Shown in pieces: positions 32,884 to 41,561 of a stretch of DNA of 41,683 bases. Origin of the DNA: Deltaproteobacteria bacterium Ga0077539 (GTDB lineage Bacteria > Myxococcota_A > Polyangia > Polyangiales > Ga0077539); assembly GCA_001465015.1 (NCBI GenBank), contig LNEO01000207.1:1-41683 (forward strand), read 5' to 3'. The translations under genes were made by a program, and so were the position numbers. Positions within the stretch are counted from its first letter, which is position 1. Each line of letters begins with the position of its first letter. The notes under the pieces were generated by a model. The model saw only the letters and a program-made list of their open reading frames with translations, was not told the origin of the DNA and ran no database searches.

Positions 32884-34131
32884 ATGACCGTGTCCACGGA
32901 GCGAAGACTCGACGTCGTTCACAGCGCATTTCGCCCCGTATACGTCGTATGGGAGCTCACGCTGCGCTGCGATCAGCCCTGCACCCACTGCGGCTCGCGC
33001 GCGGGCGACGCCCGCGTGGACGAGTGGTCTACGGACGAAGCTCTGGCATTCGTGTCCGACCTCGCGGCGATGGGAGCGCGCGAGGTGGTGCTCATCGGCG
33101 GCGAAGCCTATCTGCACCCTGGATTTCTTCGGATCATTCGCGCGTTGAGGGACCACGACATTCGCGCCGTGATGACCACGGGCGGAAGGTCCATCGACGC
33201 CGCGCTCGCGACGCAAATGGTCGAAGCCGGGCTGCAGGGCGTGAGCGTCAGCGTCGACGGCCTCGAAGCGACGCACGACCTGATGCGCGCGTCGCGGGGG
33301 AGCTTTGCGCAGGCGTTCGCTGCGATGGGGCACCTGCGTCGCGCTGGCATCAAGCAGCTGTCGGCCAACAGCAATTTGAACCGCCTCAACCAGGGAGAAA
33401 TCGAGCCGCTCTACGAGCGCTTGCGCGACGCGGGGGTGTCGTCGTGGCAGGTGCAGCTCACGACGCCTCTCGGGCGCGCGGCCGATCGCGCGGGGATGAT
33501 CCTGCAGCCCTGGGATCTGCTCGAGCTCGTTCCTCGGATCGCGGCGCTCAAAGAGCGAGCGTTCGAGGAGGGAGTGCTGATTCAGCCGGGAAACAACCTC
33601 GGATACTACGGCCCCGAGGAGGCGGTGCTTCGGTCGTTGTCACCCACGCAAAGGGACCGCTGGCGCGGCTGTCCCGCTGGGCGCTTCGTGATGGGCGTCG
33701 AGAGCGACGGCGCGATCAAGGGCTGCCCGTCGCTGCAGACCTCGCACTACGTCCAAGGCAACGCTCGCCGCGTCTCGCTCTCGCAGCTATGGAACTCCGA
33801 CACCGGCCCCATCACCTTCACCCGCGCTCGCACGGTCGATGAATTGTGGGGCTTTTGTAAGCAGTGCCCGTTTGCGAGCGAGTGCCTCGGGGGCTGCACG
33901 TTCACCGCGCACGCGCTGATGGGACGCCCCGGCAACAACCCGTACTGTCACTATCGCGCGCGGGCGATGGCCGCGCGGGGCCTGAGAGAGCGGCTGGTCC
34001 CGGTCGAGCGCGCGCCGGGCGAGCCCTTCGACAACGGGCGCTTCGAGCTCGTCGAAGAGCCGTTGGGCGCAGCGGACGAAGACCACGCGCTGCCCAAAGA
34101 GAAGCTCGTGAAGATTCGCCGCGCGCGTTGA
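32884..34131 (+). CDS. Radical SAM/SPASM-domain protein
   Basis: I start at the ATG at 32884 (415 residues); the frame upstream is shadow. The radical SAM cluster motif is CDQPCTHC with Cys29, Cys33 and Cys36, in WELTLRCDQPCTHCGSRAGD. EVVLIGGEAYLHP follows as the conserved GGE segment. The C-terminus has SPASM-type auxiliary cluster Cys: GCPAGR, DGAIKGCPSL and the cluster CKQCPFASECLGGC to PYCHY. These enzymes make thioether, C-C or other crosslinks in peptides, or activate sulfatases. It lacks the typical anSME residues I would look for, so a peptide maturase is more likely. The divergent small Cys-containing peptide is the only obvious candidate substrate nearby. Confidence 0.88.
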   Translation: MTVSTERRLDVVHSAFRPVYVVWELTLRCDQPCTHCGSRAGDARVDEWSTDEALAFVSDLAAMGAREVVLIGGEAYLHPGFLRIIRALRDHDIRAVMTTGGRSIDAALATQMVEAGLQGVSVSVDGLEATHDLMRASRGSFAQAFAAMGHLRRAGIKQLSANSNLNRLNQGEIEPLYERLRDAGVSSWQVQLTTPLGRAADRAGMILQPWDLLELVPRIAALKERAFEEGVLIQPGNNLGYYGPEEAVLRSLSPTQRDRWRGCPAGRFVMGVESDGAIKGCPSLQTSHYVQGNARRVSLSQLWNSDTGPITFTRARTVDELWGFCKQCPFASECLGGCTFTAHALMGRPGNNPYCHYRARAMAARGLRERLVPVERAPGEPFDNGRFELVEEPLGAADEDHALPKEKLVKIRRAR

Positions 34132-34192
34132 GTCGTTGCGGGCCCGCAACGCCAGCGACGCCTCAACGGTGAGTCATTGTGCTGCTCGATTG

Positions 34193-34487
34193 CTACTTCG
34201 ACGCGACGAGCGCATCCCAACGCGCGATGCGCTCGTCGTCCTCGCCCATCATCGCGGCGATGTGCGCGCGAACGTACCGAACGTCGAGGGCTGCTCCGCG
34301 CACGCCGATCAATCGCTGCAGGTCTGCGATGTCTTTCGGTCGAAAGGAGGATTCGCTCTGCGTCTCGCAGCAACCCGGCCAGGATACGCATGCGCTCTGC
34401 GGGCGGCATCGCCACATACGGCGCGCACTCTTCGCGAACGCTCTCGGCGTCGTCGATCACCCAACCTGGCAGGGTCGGCCGCTTCAT
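34193..34487 (-). pseudogene. Fused relic of a nucleotidyltransferase and its companion gene
   Basis: Starting at an ATG at 34487, one frame reads MKRPTLPGWVIDDAESVREE and continues MPPAERMRILAGLLRDAERI. This is like the start of short proteins that accompany nucleotidyltransferases. Near 34375 the sense moves to another frame reading RPKDIADLQRLIGVRG and YVRAHIAAMMGEDDERIARW, the typical C-terminal end of an AbiEii/MNT-type nucleotidyltransferase. The catalytic middle (GS-x-DxD) is absent. The simplest reading is a deletion joining the front of one gene to the back of the next. No intact product is expected. Confidence 0.6.
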
Positions 34488-34573
34488 CTGCGTGCAGAAT
34501 AGCACGTCGTTGCTCAGCGCTCGATGGGGCAGTGCGCACACGCCTGCCCGCGCGCCGTCGCAGCCTCGCCCCG

Positions 34574-37024
34574 TCACTCCTTGGGCGACGCCATGGCGGC
34601 GACCCAATACAACAGCGCTGCGACGACGCCCACTGCGCGAAAGCCGAACGCCATCGCTGCCACGGGCACCGCGAGCGCCGCCACGACGCCCGCGAGCGCG
34701 TTGACCGCGAGCGTCCACGCCACCTTCGGCGCTCCCTCCGTCACGCGCAGCCCGCCGGCAAACGGAACGCCCATCGCCGCCCCCAACGGCGCCACGCACA
34801 ACACGAACGCGATCACGCGCAGCACGAGCGAGTCCGTCGCGAGCGCTCGCAACGCGGTCGGCAACGCGAGCGCCATGATCGATGCCAGCGCGCCTGCCAC
34901 GATGGCGCCGGTGCGCGCGCTCTTCGCGGGCGTCGCAGAGCGGCCCACCCAGAAGGCTCCTGCGCTCGACGCGAGCAAGAGCGCGAGCAGCGTCGCGGCG
35001 ACGGCCCACGTCGGGTGCCCGAGGTAGAGCGTCGCACGTTGGATGAGCACGAGCTCGACGCCGAGGTACGCGCTTCCGAGCGCGGTCGCCCAGAGCGCGG
35101 CGCGCCCGTCGAAGCGAGGCGCGCTCGAGTCCGCGGTGTCCTTGGTCTGGTCCGAGCGCTTGCGCAGAGGAGCGAGGACCATGAACAGCGCGACGACGGC
35201 GATCGCGATCGAGTCGGTGCTGTAGGTGCGAAGACCGCGCGCGTAGATGGTGTCGCCGCCGGTGGTGTTCCATCGGCGAAGGTCGAGAAACTGAAAGAAG
35301 AACGGGCGGTCGTCGCTGACCGGAGAGATGTCCAGCGGATAGCGCTCGACGAAGACGTTGTCTCGCTGGTGTCCGGACGCGAGCGCTACGAGCGCGTGCG
35401 GATCGTTCGGCTCGAGCACGACGTCGGGGGCGTAGATCAAGCGAAACGGCGTCGAGATCCCGAAGCCCATCGCCTCGTACACGGGGATGTTCACCGGCGG
35501 AAGCGACCGTGACTGCACGAGCGAGCGCAGCAAGCGAATCGCGTCTTGCCGGGCGAACGGCGAGGGGCTCGCGATGATCTGCACGGCGATTCCCTGCTGA
35601 AGCACCATGATGTGCCGATCGGGTCGCGTGATCCCGCGCGCTCGAAGCGCCTCGATCGTGGTCGTGAGCGTGCGCAGCCCCTCGGCGCCCGCGCGCGTGA
35701 TGCAGAGCACTCCCCCAGGCTCGAGCACCATGAAGTACCGAGCGAACGCCTCGCGCGTGTAGAGGTAGCTCTCGCTGAAGAGAAAGGCGCCCGACTGCGC
35801 AGCGGCGTACGTGTCCGCGCCGGTCATCACCAGCGCGTCGAAGCGCTCGTGCGTTCGCTCGACGAAGCCCCGTCCGTCCGCGTGAACGATGGTCGCGCGA
35901 GGGTCTCCGTAGGGGTCGGCCATGAGCCCCGCGTAGGGGCCGCGCACCAGGTCGATGGTCGTTCGATTGACCTCGACGCCGGTGATTCGCTGCGCGCCGT
36001 GGTAGCGCGCCGCGAGGATGTCGGGCCCGCCGCCGAGGCCGATCACCAACACGTTGCGGGGCTTGTGCTCGCGGGGCAGGTACGCGCCGCCGAAGATCGT
36101 CGCTTCGAACACCGAGCGCGCCACGTCGGGGTGCTCTGCGATTCCGAGCAGGATCGATCCTGCGCCGCCGTCCTGCGCGAAGAGCCGCATCGGCATCGTG
36201 CGATTCACGCGGCCGAATTCACCGGGAAACGCGTAGACCTCCGCGCGCGAGATCGGGTCCCACCGAGCGAACTCGCGCACGGGCGTGTACGCCTCCGCGC
36301 TGCGCCCAGGGTAGGCGCGGGCCAGCGCCTGACGGGCGATCCCGTAGAGGTCCGTCGGGTCCGGCGCGAAGGGCAGCGCGCGCGTCGCGATGGGCGCGAA
36401 CAGCGCAGACAGCGCGAGGGACGCCAGCGCGAGCTTGTGCCTGGGCGCGATGGCCACCGCTGCACACGCGACGAGCGCGGCGCTGATCGCGAGCGCAGGC
36501 TCCGCGCCCAACGGGCGCAACAGCGGAACAGGCAGAACGCACCCGAGCGCGCTTCCCACGAGGTCCGCCGCGAAGAGCCTCCCTGCGTCGCGCGAGTGCT
36601 TCGCGACGAGGGCTCCCTTTGCTGCGCCGGCCAACAGGTAGGGCAGCGACATCAGCGCGAAGAGCAGCGCCGCGCCCGCGTCGCCCGAGGCCACGCGCGG
36701 CGAAGCCACCGCGAAGAGCATGTGCGTCAACGGAATCGACAGCGCCGCCAGCGCAAACAATGGCGAGACGCGCTCTGCGACCTTCGGTCGCGCGCTCGCG
36801 AGCACCGCGCCCGCGCCGAGGCCGAGCAGCGCTACAGAGATGGCCGCGTGGACTCTCAACGGGTCGATCGCGTACGAAAACACCCGCACCTGCAAGACTT
36901 CGAGCGAGAGCAGCCCGAGCGACGCCAGGGCCGTCGCCAAGAGCGCCGCGCGCGGTGCACGCTCGCCCGCGCGTGTTTCCGCGGGCTGCTCAGTGTTGTC
37001 TGCCTCGAGCGCTGGATCGGTCAT
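34574..37024 (-). CDS. Polytopic membrane protein with spermidine-synthase-like domain (copy B)
   Basis: The 816-residue protein has an N-terminal block of seven or eight helices, a soluble domain, and a C-terminal block of about six helices. The soluble domain has an S-adenosylmethionine-type loop VLVIGLGGGPDILAARY near residue 330, ITGVEVNRTTID and FDALVMTGADTYAAA, as in spermidine-synthase-like proteins. The polyamine-site DxxDP motif is missing, so normal spermidine synthesis is unlikely. The start overlaps the stop of the upstream paralogue as ATGA. Its real start is the ATG at 37024; the frame runs on upstream only as shadow. Function unknown. Confidence 0.85.
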   Translation of the reverse strand: MTDPALEADNTEQPAETRAGERAPRAALLATALASLGLLSLEVLQVRVFSYAIDPLRVHAAISVALLGLGAGAVLASARPKVAERVSPLFALAALSIPLTHMLFAVASPRVASGDAGAALLFALMSLPYLLAGAAKGALVAKHSRDAGRLFAADLVGSALGCVLPVPLLRPLGAEPALAISAALVACAAVAIAPRHKLALASLALSALFAPIATRALPFAPDPTDLYGIARQALARAYPGRSAEAYTPVREFARWDPISRAEVYAFPGEFGRVNRTMPMRLFAQDGGAGSILLGIAEHPDVARSVFEATIFGGAYLPREHKPRNVLVIGLGGGPDILAARYHGAQRITGVEVNRTTIDLVRGPYAGLMADPYGDPRATIVHADGRGFVERTHERFDALVMTGADTYAAAQSGAFLFSESYLYTREAFARYFMVLEPGGVLCITRAGAEGLRTLTTTIEALRARGITRPDRHIMVLQQGIAVQIIASPSPFARQDAIRLLRSLVQSRSLPPVNIPVYEAMGFGISTPFRLIYAPDVVLEPNDPHALVALASGHQRDNVFVERYPLDISPVSDDRPFFFQFLDLRRWNTTGGDTIYARGLRTYSTDSIAIAVVALFMVLAPLRKRSDQTKDTADSSAPRFDGRAALWATALGSAYLGVELVLIQRATLYLGHPTWAVAATLLALLLASSAGAFWVGRSATPAKSARTGAIVAGALASIMALALPTALRALATDSLVLRVIAFVLCVAPLGAAMGVPFAGGLRVTEGAPKVAWTLAVNALAGVVAALAVPVAAMAFGFRAVGVVAALLYWVAAMASPKE

Positions 37025-39540
37025 GAATTCGTGTGCGGTGTTTGCGGGTTGTCTTGGAGGCTGCTCGTGCGGTTCGCGGCGATCGCGGCGATCGCGTAGG
37101 CCGCGGCGCTCGCCCAGAGAATGGCTGTGAAGCCGCGCTCGATCGCGACGACGAGCGCGAGCACGCCGGCGACGCTCGAGGCCACGCCGTTGATGACCCA
37201 TGCCTCTAGGGCGCGCGAGGAGCGACCTTGGGCCATGGCGGTCAGGCCGATGGGAAAGGGTGTTCCCAGCGCCATGCCGACGAGCCCGACGGTGAGCGAG
37301 GCGATGGCGATGCGGCCTTCGAGTGACCACTGCGCGCACGCGCGCAAAAGCGACGGGAGCCCCAGGGCGACGGTCGCGACGACCGCGGCGCTCATCGCGG
37401 TGGCGCTGCGAGGCGTGAGCTTCCATCGCGGCGAGAGCGCGCTGCCGATCCCTGATCCCACGAGCAGCGACGAGAGCACCACGGTGAGCGCGTACGTGGG
37501 ATAGCCCAGAAACTGCGTCACCCGCGGGATCATCGCGGTCTCGACGGCCAGGTAGCCCACGCCGAGCGCCACGAAGTACACAGAGCGCCGCGGGCCCAAT
37601 CGGTCTTCGCCGAGGTCCCGGCGAGCGGCCCATAGAATCAAAGCCCCCAGCAGCGATACGAGCAGCGCCGACACGATGAGCACGAGCTGTCCGCTCGCGG
37701 AGCCGAGGATCTGATCGCGGCTCGAGAACAGCTTGGCGAGCCGGGTGTGCTCGAAGAAGAACGGCGCGTCGTCGGTCGTCGGCTCGACGCGAAACGAGTA
37801 CGCGCTCAGCCAACGCCGCCGCGCCGCGAGGTCTCCCGCGGCGAAATACTCGCGAAACGGGCTCTCTCCGCCCTGCGCGTCCGGCGACCACGCCACGCGA
37901 TAGCCCAGCGTGGTCGACAAGAGCCTCGCCCGTCGCAGCTCGTCCGCGGTAAACGGCCGTCGCATCACCACGACCATCGAGAAGTCCATGTCCGAGCCGG
38001 GCGCGGGCGTGGCCGCGATGAACGTCCTCGGCCCAGCGTCGCCGAGCCCGGCTTGATGCGTCGCCTCGTCGATCGTCGCGACGAGGCGAATCGTCTGACG
38101 ATCGGGGTGATAGAGCCAGCGGGTGAGGGTGAGCGTTCCGCCGGGCGTGAGGCGGTCGAGGTACGCACGCAGGGCCTCGACCGTGTAGAGGTAGTTCTCG
38201 GTCAGCGCGAAGGCGCCCGCTTGAGACGCGGCGTACGTGTCGACGCCCGAGAGCTGCACGAGGTCGTACCGCGTGGTGAGCCGCTCGAGCACCGAGCGGC
38301 CTTCGCCGAGCACCAGGCGCACCCGCGGATCGCGAAAGAGATCTCCCGAAAACTCCGCGAATCGCCCGCGAACCCCGCCCACGATAACAGGGTTGATCTC
38401 GACCGCGTCCACCTCTTCGACGCCGTAGTGAAGCGCGGCTCGCACATCGAGCCCGCCCCCGGCGCCGATGACCAGCGTGTTGGCGGTGGGCGTCCTCGCG
38501 ACGCGACGAAGCTGCTGCGCAAACGCGGTGGGCAGCCGGTCGAACATCGGGTGCTCGGCGCGGGTGCGGCCGTCTTCTCCGCGCGTTCCGCGGAGGATGG
38601 AGGTGATGGCCCAGCCGTCGATCACGATGCCGACCTGCTCTGGCAGGTTCGAGTCGACCCCTTCGCGGCCCCACATCCCGAGGTGCAGCGGGTTGCGAAA
38701 GAAGTCTACGCACGCGATGGACGTGCAGCGCCGCTCGATCGTGTCCTGTCTTTCGACTCGTGGAAAGAGCTTCGCGTTGCGCGCGTACACGACAGGGTTC
38801 ATCGGGTCGCGCGCGAGCAGCGAATAAGACGCACACAAAATGGCCAGCGCGACCGCCGCGCTAGGGCGCTTCCATCGCGGCAGCGCGTCGACGGGCCTGG
38901 CGTCTTGCCGCGAAAGCGCCTCGCGTCCGAAGCCTACGGCCGCGAGGCTCGCCAAGAGCCCCGCGACCGCGCAGCCTCCCGCGCCGCCGCCGAGGTGATC
39001 CATCGCGACGACGGCGAGCGCGCCCGAGAGGCCAGAGCCCGCGAGGTCCGCGCCGTAGAGCGCGCCGGTGTGCTCTTTCTTCGCCGCGCCGAGGATGCGC
39101 GAGATCGCGAAGCCGATCCCTGTAAAGGGCGCGAGGACCATCGTGACGAGCAGCACGTAGAGCGCAAACTGCCCGACGCTCGCGAAGATGGACTGGTAGA
39201 AGGGCATCCTCGGCAGGGCCAGGAGGAGCACGAGGATGGACGCGCCGGCGCCCGCCGCGCCGACGGCGGCGTCTCGCGCGGGGTCATCGGCGTTCGCCGC
39301 GCTTCGACGGGCCGCGAGCCATCCGCCGACGCTCAGCCCGAGCATCGCGACGGCGATCGCGAGAAACGCGAAGTGGTACCAGACGACCAGCGAAAAGAGC
39401 CTCGTGAGCGAGAGCTGCAGCAGGATCCCCGAGCCCGCGACGGACGCCATCGACGCGAGCGCGCGCAGCGAAGGCGCGTCGCGAAGAGAACTCGAATTTG
39501 TGTGCGGATCGCTTTCTCGCTGGCCCTGGGCGTCGGACAT
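37021..39540 (-). CDS. Polytopic membrane protein with spermidine-synthase-like domain (copy A)
   Basis: The 839-residue protein has the same plan as copy B: N-terminal helices (LFSLVVWYHFAFLAIAVAML), a soluble domain with NTLVIGAGGGLDVRAALHYG, VDAVEINPVI and LVQLSGVDTYAASQAGAF, then C-terminal helices (YFVALGVGYLAVETAM). The two share the layout and motifs but not close sequence, so the duplication is old. As in copy B the polyamine-binding acids are not in place. The pair forms an operon with a 4-base overlap and may act as a heterodimer. Copies of the dispersed 15-bp sequence fall in its N-terminal lead (DPHTNSSS) and its last codons (TPHTNS). A TATAGT lies at 39562-39567 on this strand, 22 bases upstream. 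Confidence 0.87.
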   Translation of the reverse strand: MSDAQGQRESDPHTNSSSLRDAPSLRALASMASVAGSGILLQLSLTRLFSLVVWYHFAFLAIAVAMLGLSVGGWLAARRSAANADDPARDAAVGAAGAGASILVLLLALPRMPFYQSIFASVGQFALYVLLVTMVLAPFTGIGFAISRILGAAKKEHTGALYGADLAGSGLSGALAVVAMDHLGGGAGGCAVAGLLASLAAVGFGREALSRQDARPVDALPRWKRPSAAVALAILCASYSLLARDPMNPVVYARNAKLFPRVERQDTIERRCTSIACVDFFRNPLHLGMWGREGVDSNLPEQVGIVIDGWAITSILRGTRGEDGRTRAEHPMFDRLPTAFAQQLRRVARTPTANTLVIGAGGGLDVRAALHYGVEEVDAVEINPVIVGGVRGRFAEFSGDLFRDPRVRLVLGEGRSVLERLTTRYDLVQLSGVDTYAASQAGAFALTENYLYTVEALRAYLDRLTPGGTLTLTRWLYHPDRQTIRLVATIDEATHQAGLGDAGPRTFIAATPAPGSDMDFSMVVVMRRPFTADELRRARLLSTTLGYRVAWSPDAQGGESPFREYFAAGDLAARRRWLSAYSFRVEPTTDDAPFFFEHTRLAKLFSSRDQILGSASGQLVLIVSALLVSLLGALILWAARRDLGEDRLGPRRSVYFVALGVGYLAVETAMIPRVTQFLGYPTYALTVVLSSLLVGSGIGSALSPRWKLTPRSATAMSAAVVATVALGLPSLLRACAQWSLEGRIAIASLTVGLVGMALGTPFPIGLTAMAQGRSSRALEAWVINGVASSVAGVLALVVAIERGFTAILWASAAAYAIAAIAANRTSSLQDNPQTPHTNS
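37025..37037. repeat. Copy 3 of the dispersed 15-bp sequence (13 bases)
   Basis: GAATTCGTGTGCG at the junction of the two spermidine-synthase-like genes, encoding the last residues of copy A. Confidence 0.5.
39492..39506. repeat. Copy 4 of the dispersed 15-bp sequence
   Basis: TCGAATTTGTGTGCG (one mismatch) in the disordered N-terminal lead of copy A. Confidence 0.5.
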
Positions 39541-39761
39541 CGCGGTCGAAGGGCGGGACTATACAGGGTTGCGCCAAAAACCAGCGCGCCCGGCGCGAGC
39601 GCTCCCTTCCTCGCCTCCGCGGCCGCGCGCTGCGGCTTGCGCCCTCGCGGCGACGCGCTTGTCGTCCCAAGAGATCCTCGCCTCGCGGTGTTGCTCTTCC
39701 ATCGCCGCGCGTCGGTGAAAGTTCTCCCTCGTGACTGGCGTTGTGACCCTCGGAGGCTTCC

Positions 39762-40652
39762 ATGCCCTTCTCCACGCTTCGATTCGCTGCCCGATGTTCT
39801 GTGCTCGCGTGCTCTCTCGCGAACTGCGCCCATTCGGCGCCGTCGGTGCGGGCGACGAGCGCGGTCGCGGTGACCGTTCCTGTGTCGGTGCATGTGCACA
39901 ACACCGTAATCGCGGCGGGGCCGACGAGCGCTCCTGTCGCTGCGCTGCCAGCGCAGCCGCAGCCGCCGGAGTCTCTTACCGAAGCGCCCTACGAAGAGAC
40001 GGACCCCAACGACCCGACTGCTGTTTTCGCCATGCCGCGGCTGCGCGTCGATCGCACGCCGATGCCGAGCGGAGCGCGCATGCTCTCGGGCTCGTGGACG
40101 GACGCTCCCCCGGCCGCTCGTTCGGCGGTGTCCTTCGACGCCAACGCCGACTCGTTTACCTTTCGTCAGCCCGCGGGCGTCGGCTTCGATCGCGCGCTGC
40201 GGCCGGACAACGACGGCGCGCTGCGCGTGAGCGCTACGATCGACCCGGTGGCCGGGGACACGGCGAGCCTGGGGTGGATCGCGTTCGTGTTTACTCCCAG
40301 GCCGGACGGCGCGGGGTGGCCCACCAACGACGAGCACCCTGCGGCGATCCTGGTGCGCTCCAACGGCGCGATCCAGGTGTTTTCGCGAGGCGACGAGCAT
40401 CCCGCGCGCTGGGAGCAGGGTCCGCCCACGGCGGCGAGCGACTATCGCGTGTCGTTGACGCTGCGCGCTTCGGGAAGCGAGCTCGTGCTGGCCGGCGTGA
40501 TCAACGAGGCGCGCTTCACGGCGTCGCTGGGGCGCGGGAGCGCGTCGCTCGGAGGGCGCGCGATGAACTTGGATTTGTGTGCGCACTACCACGAGGCGCC
40601 GACGGCGAGCCGCGTGAGCGAGCTGCGCGCGTCGAGCGGGAGGCTCTGGTGA
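39762..40652 (+). CDS. Putative lipoprotein of unknown function
   Basis: The ATG follows GGAGGC. The 296-residue protein has a signal ending SLANC (likely lipid Cys22), a Pro/Ala/Val-rich linker of about 60 residues, and a C-terminal half rich in beta strands (AVSFDANADSFTFRQPAG, LGWIAFVFTPRPDGAGW, NGAIQVFSRGDEHPA, MNLDLCAHYHEAP). The jelly-roll-like strand pattern suggests a concanavalin-like or laminin-G-like binding domain, but no motif confirms it. The stop overlaps the next start as GTGA. With the following C-type lectin lipoprotein it forms a two-gene surface operon. Confidence 0.75.
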   Translation: MPFSTLRFAARCSVLACSLANCAHSAPSVRATSAVAVTVPVSVHVHNTVIAAGPTSAPVAALPAQPQPPESLTEAPYEETDPNDPTAVFAMPRLRVDRTPMPSGARMLSGSWTDAPPAARSAVSFDANADSFTFRQPAGVGFDRALRPDNDGALRVSATIDPVAGDTASLGWIAFVFTPRPDGAGWPTNDEHPAAILVRSNGAIQVFSRGDEHPARWEQGPPTAASDYRVSLTLRASGSELVLAGVINEARFTASLGRGSASLGGRAMNLDLCAHYHEAPTASRVSELRASSGRLW

Positions 40653-41230
40653 AGAGCAGTGTTCGATCGGTGATCGTCGCGCTGGCGATGGCGGGCGCGG
40701 GGTGCACGATTCAAGTGCACGTGCATCCGGTGATCGTGACGAGCCCCGCGCACCCGCGTGGGGACCGCGCTGCGCGGTGGGCGCAGCGGCATTCGTCGCC
40801 GATGCCCATGGTGCCGGTGAGCCCTGCGCGCACCGAAGGCACGATGATCGAGTGCGCCGGGTCGCGCTGGTTCACCGACGCGACCACCGGTCGCACGTGG
40901 AGCGAAGCGCGAGCGCACTGCGAGCGCAACAACGGACAGCTCGCGTCGATCGCGAGCGCCGACGAGCAGCGCTGCGTCGAGGCCGTGCTCCAGCAAGCGG
41001 GCGCGAGCGCGAACGGAGCGTGGATCGACCTGCACGAGCAGAGCTCCGAGGGCAATTGGCAGTGGGCGAGCGGCGCGCCGACGGCGTACACGCGGTGGCT
41101 TTCGGGAGAGCCCAACGACGACTCCGGCGGCCCTGCGGACTGCGCGCACGTGTGGCGCGAGCGCGGCTACCAGTGGAACGACATTCCCTGCGCGCGCACC
41201 GACCAGACGTTCGTGTGCCGCATGCAGTGA
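40649..41230 (+). CDS. Lipoprotein with a C-type lectin-like domain (EPN and WND motifs)
   Basis: Starting on a GTG that overlaps the previous stop (GTGA), the 193-residue protein has a lipobox GAGC (Cys19), a short Pro-rich linker and a C-type lectin-like domain at 69-192. The fold markers are complete: SEARAHCERNNGQLASIAS, WIDLHEQ, NWQWASG, and Cys91/Cys190 and Cys165/Cys181 placed for the two standard disulfides. The calcium-dependent sugar-binding motif EPN (154-156) and the WND motif (176-178) are both present. In animal lectins this pair binds mannose-type sugars with calcium. A surface sugar-binding role is likely; the true ligand is unknown. Confidence 0.88.
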   Translation: MKSSVRSVIVALAMAGAGCTIQVHVHPVIVTSPAHPRGDRAARWAQRHSSPMPMVPVSPARTEGTMIECAGSRWFTDATTGRTWSEARAHCERNNGQLASIASADEQRCVEAVLQQAGASANGAWIDLHEQSSEGNWQWASGAPTAYTRWLSGEPNDDSGGPADCAHVWRERGYQWNDIPCARTDQTFVCRMQ

Positions 41231-41365
41231 CGGCTTCGAGGTCGTGCGAAGCGCCCCACGGGTACGAGGGACATCGCTGGCTGCGAGCGCGCCACCGACG
41301 GCTGTCCGCCGATGCGTGGGAGTCTCTCGGAGCTACTCGTCTTCATCGCTCCGTCGCGTGACGCT

Positions 41366-41503
41366 TTAGCTGCGCAAGCACGCTGCCCGAACCGAAGCGG
41401 CGAGCGCATCGGCAAACGACTCGGTGAGCTGCGCATGACGGACGAGCTCTTGTACGTCTGCGAGGTCCTTCATTCGATCGGGGTTGGGTGCATCTACTCC
41501 CAT
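41366..41503 (-). pseudogene. C-terminal remnant of a nucleotidyltransferase
   Basis: The 45-residue frame MGVDAPNPDRMKDLADVQEL and then SFADALAASVRAACLRS to a TAA has the typical C-terminal pattern of AbiEii-type nucleotidyltransferases (R-KDLADVQELI). The catalytic N-terminal three quarters are absent. Upstream on this strand the frame turns into a tandem repeat. Confidence 0.55.
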
Positions 41504-41507
41504 ACGA

Positions 41508-41561
41508 CGACAGCCTCGGCGCGGCAGCGAGGGACGACAGCGGCGGCGCGGCAGCGAGCGG
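41508..41561. repeat. Tandem duplication of a 27-bp unit
   Basis: Two copies of a unit starting CGACAGCCTCGGCGCGGC (41508-41534 and 41535-41561), about 24 of 27 bases identical. It abuts the nucleotidyltransferase remnant. Confidence 0.8.

Noticed and set aside
37025..38836. Extension of the minus-strand frame of copy B past 37024
   Set aside because: It overlaps copy A in another frame. Copy A has clear domain motifs, so the extension is a shadow.
39541..39761. Possible small gene between the spermidine-synthase-like pair and the lipoprotein operon
   Set aside because: Frames on both strands are Arg/Ala-rich with no start site or motif. Only a TATAGT box and the GGAGGC ribosome site are credible.
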